Assembly (NCBI GenBank): GCA_949289345.1
Contig: CASENS010000021.1
Span: 1 to 50,977, forward strand
From: an uncultured Bacteroides sp.
GTDB taxonomy: Bacteria; Bacteroidota; Bacteroidia; Bacteroidales; Bacteroidaceae
Reading direction: 5' to 3'
DNA length: 50,977 bases
Every line of letters begins with the position of its first letter. Within the stretch, counting starts at the first letter, position 1. The translations under genes and the position numbers were made by a program. The notes under the pieces were generated by a model that worked only from the letters and a program-made list of their open reading frames with translations, made no database searches and was not told the DNA's origin. This document shows positions 50,329-50,977 of the stretch, piece by piece.

Positions 50329-50977
50329 ATGACGACACGCAGACGGTATCCGATAGGCATTCAGACATTTTCTGAAATCCGAAACAACAACTATGTCTAT
50401 ATCGACAAGACGGAATATGTATACCGAATGACACATTCCGACAGCAAGTATATGTTTCTCAGCAGACCCAGACGGTTCGGCAAATCACTGCTGACAAGTA
50501 CTCTGCAAGCCTACTTCGAAGGACGCAAGGAGCTGTTCGACGGACTGGCTATGGAGAAACTGGAAACCGAATGGACTGCTTATCCCGTGTTGCATTTCGA
50601 CATGAGTACTGCCAAACACATGGACAAGGAGGCTTTGGAAAGCGAACTGAATCTGAAATTGGCAAGATTTGAAGAGATATACGGACGAGGAAAAGAAGAA
50701 AAAAACACGAACCAACGTTTACAAGGTTTGATTATGCGGGCTTATCAACAAACGGGGAAACTTGTCGTAGTCCTTATCGACGAATACGACGCTCCCTTGC
50801 TCGACGTGGTGCATGAAGATGAACAACTACCCACCTTGCGCAACGTCATGCGAAACTTCTATAGTCCGCTCAAAGCATGTGACCCGTATTTGCGATACGT
50901 GTTCCTTACCGGAATCACCAAATTCTCACAACTCAGCATCTTCAGTGAACTGAATAACATACAGAACATCAGCATGA
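50329..50977 (+). CDS. AAA-ATPase-like protein (DUF1703 type), 3' truncated by the window
   Basis: 216 codons from ATG at 50329 to the right edge without a stop. The N-terminus ([22 protein letters not shown]) is the characteristic start of the AAA-ATPase-like / DUF1703 family. Walker A is [21 protein letters not shown], Walker B is [13 protein letters not shown], and [19 protein letters not shown] is the conserved sensor region. Complete members are about 500-580 residues, with a C-terminal PD-(D/E)XK nuclease-like domain outside this window. They occur in many copies in Bacteroides genomes and their function is not established. Confidence 0.85.
   Translation, partial: MTTRRRYPIGIQTFSEIRNNNYVYIDKTEYVYRMTHSDSKYMFLSRPRRFGKSLLTSTLQAYFEGRKELFDGLAMEKLETEWTAYPVLHFDMSTAKHMDKEALESELNLKLARFEEIYGRGKEEKNTNQRLQGLIMRAYQQTGKLVVVLIDEYDAPLLDVVHEDEQLPTLRNVMRNFYSPLKACDPYLRYVFLTGITKFSQLSIFSELNNIQNISM

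Overview
The window looks like a chromosomal segment of a gut Bacteroidales bacterium (Bacteroides or Phocaeicola type). The reasons are SusC/SusD pairs, many lipoprotein glycosidases, the electron-transfer and housekeeping genes, and repeated promoter boxes of the form TAnnTTTG, some with TTTG 19-20 bases upstream, the pattern known for the Bacteroides primary sigma factor. I cannot name the species. No rRNA, tRNA or CRISPR array was recognised.

Layout. 0-8.5 kb is mostly housekeeping: a VOC protein, a frameshifted yaaA, a DUF2027/Smr protein, queA, a MntA-HepT type toxin-antitoxin pair followed by a Nudix hydrolase, glmM with a DUF4827 lipoprotein, and an NrnA-like DHH phosphoesterase. 8.7-25.9 kb is a polysaccharide-utilisation-type locus (PUL 1). 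On the minus strand it runs MFS sugar porter, AGE-family epimerase, SusC, SusD, a ROK kinase-MurQ fusion, an unrecognised 702-residue lipoprotein, a GH84 beta-N-acetylglucosaminidase and a DUF4434 lipoprotein. A divergent ROK repressor lies at its head and a terminator at its end. The gene set points to a GlcNAc/ManNAc/MurNAc-type amino sugar glycan. The susC gene is cut by a 212-bp insertion with inverted-repeat ends and a 9-bp target duplication, and removing it restores one 1057-codon frame.

26-34.8 kb is housekeeping again: an etfB-etfA-acyl-CoA dehydrogenase operon, an M20 dipeptidase with aroC, and a POT peptide transporter. 34.9-50.2 kb is a second carbohydrate locus (PUL 2), all on the minus strand, without SusC/D or a regulator inside the window. 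It holds a serine hydrolase, an 889-residue heparinase-like lipoprotein, a deleted GH97 relic, a frameshifted GH127/146-type gene, an alpha/beta hydrolase, a GH28-like gene with a premature TAG, a heparinase II/III-like protein, GH97 and GH88. The set suggests a uronic-acid and arabinose-containing (pectin-like) plant glycan, and three of nine genes are broken. The window ends inside an AAA-ATPase-like gene.

The most unusual non-coding signal is a set of five intergenic arrays (about 12.2, 30.2, 33.0, 38.2 and 45.8 kb). Each is built from 3-6 short palindromic units repeating every 22-23 bp, but with a different sequence at each locus, and in one array with a paired substitution that preserves the symmetry. 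Together with the mobile element in susC, its related end at the left edge, and a pair of REP-like palindromes at 12.4 kb, these are the features I would look at first.
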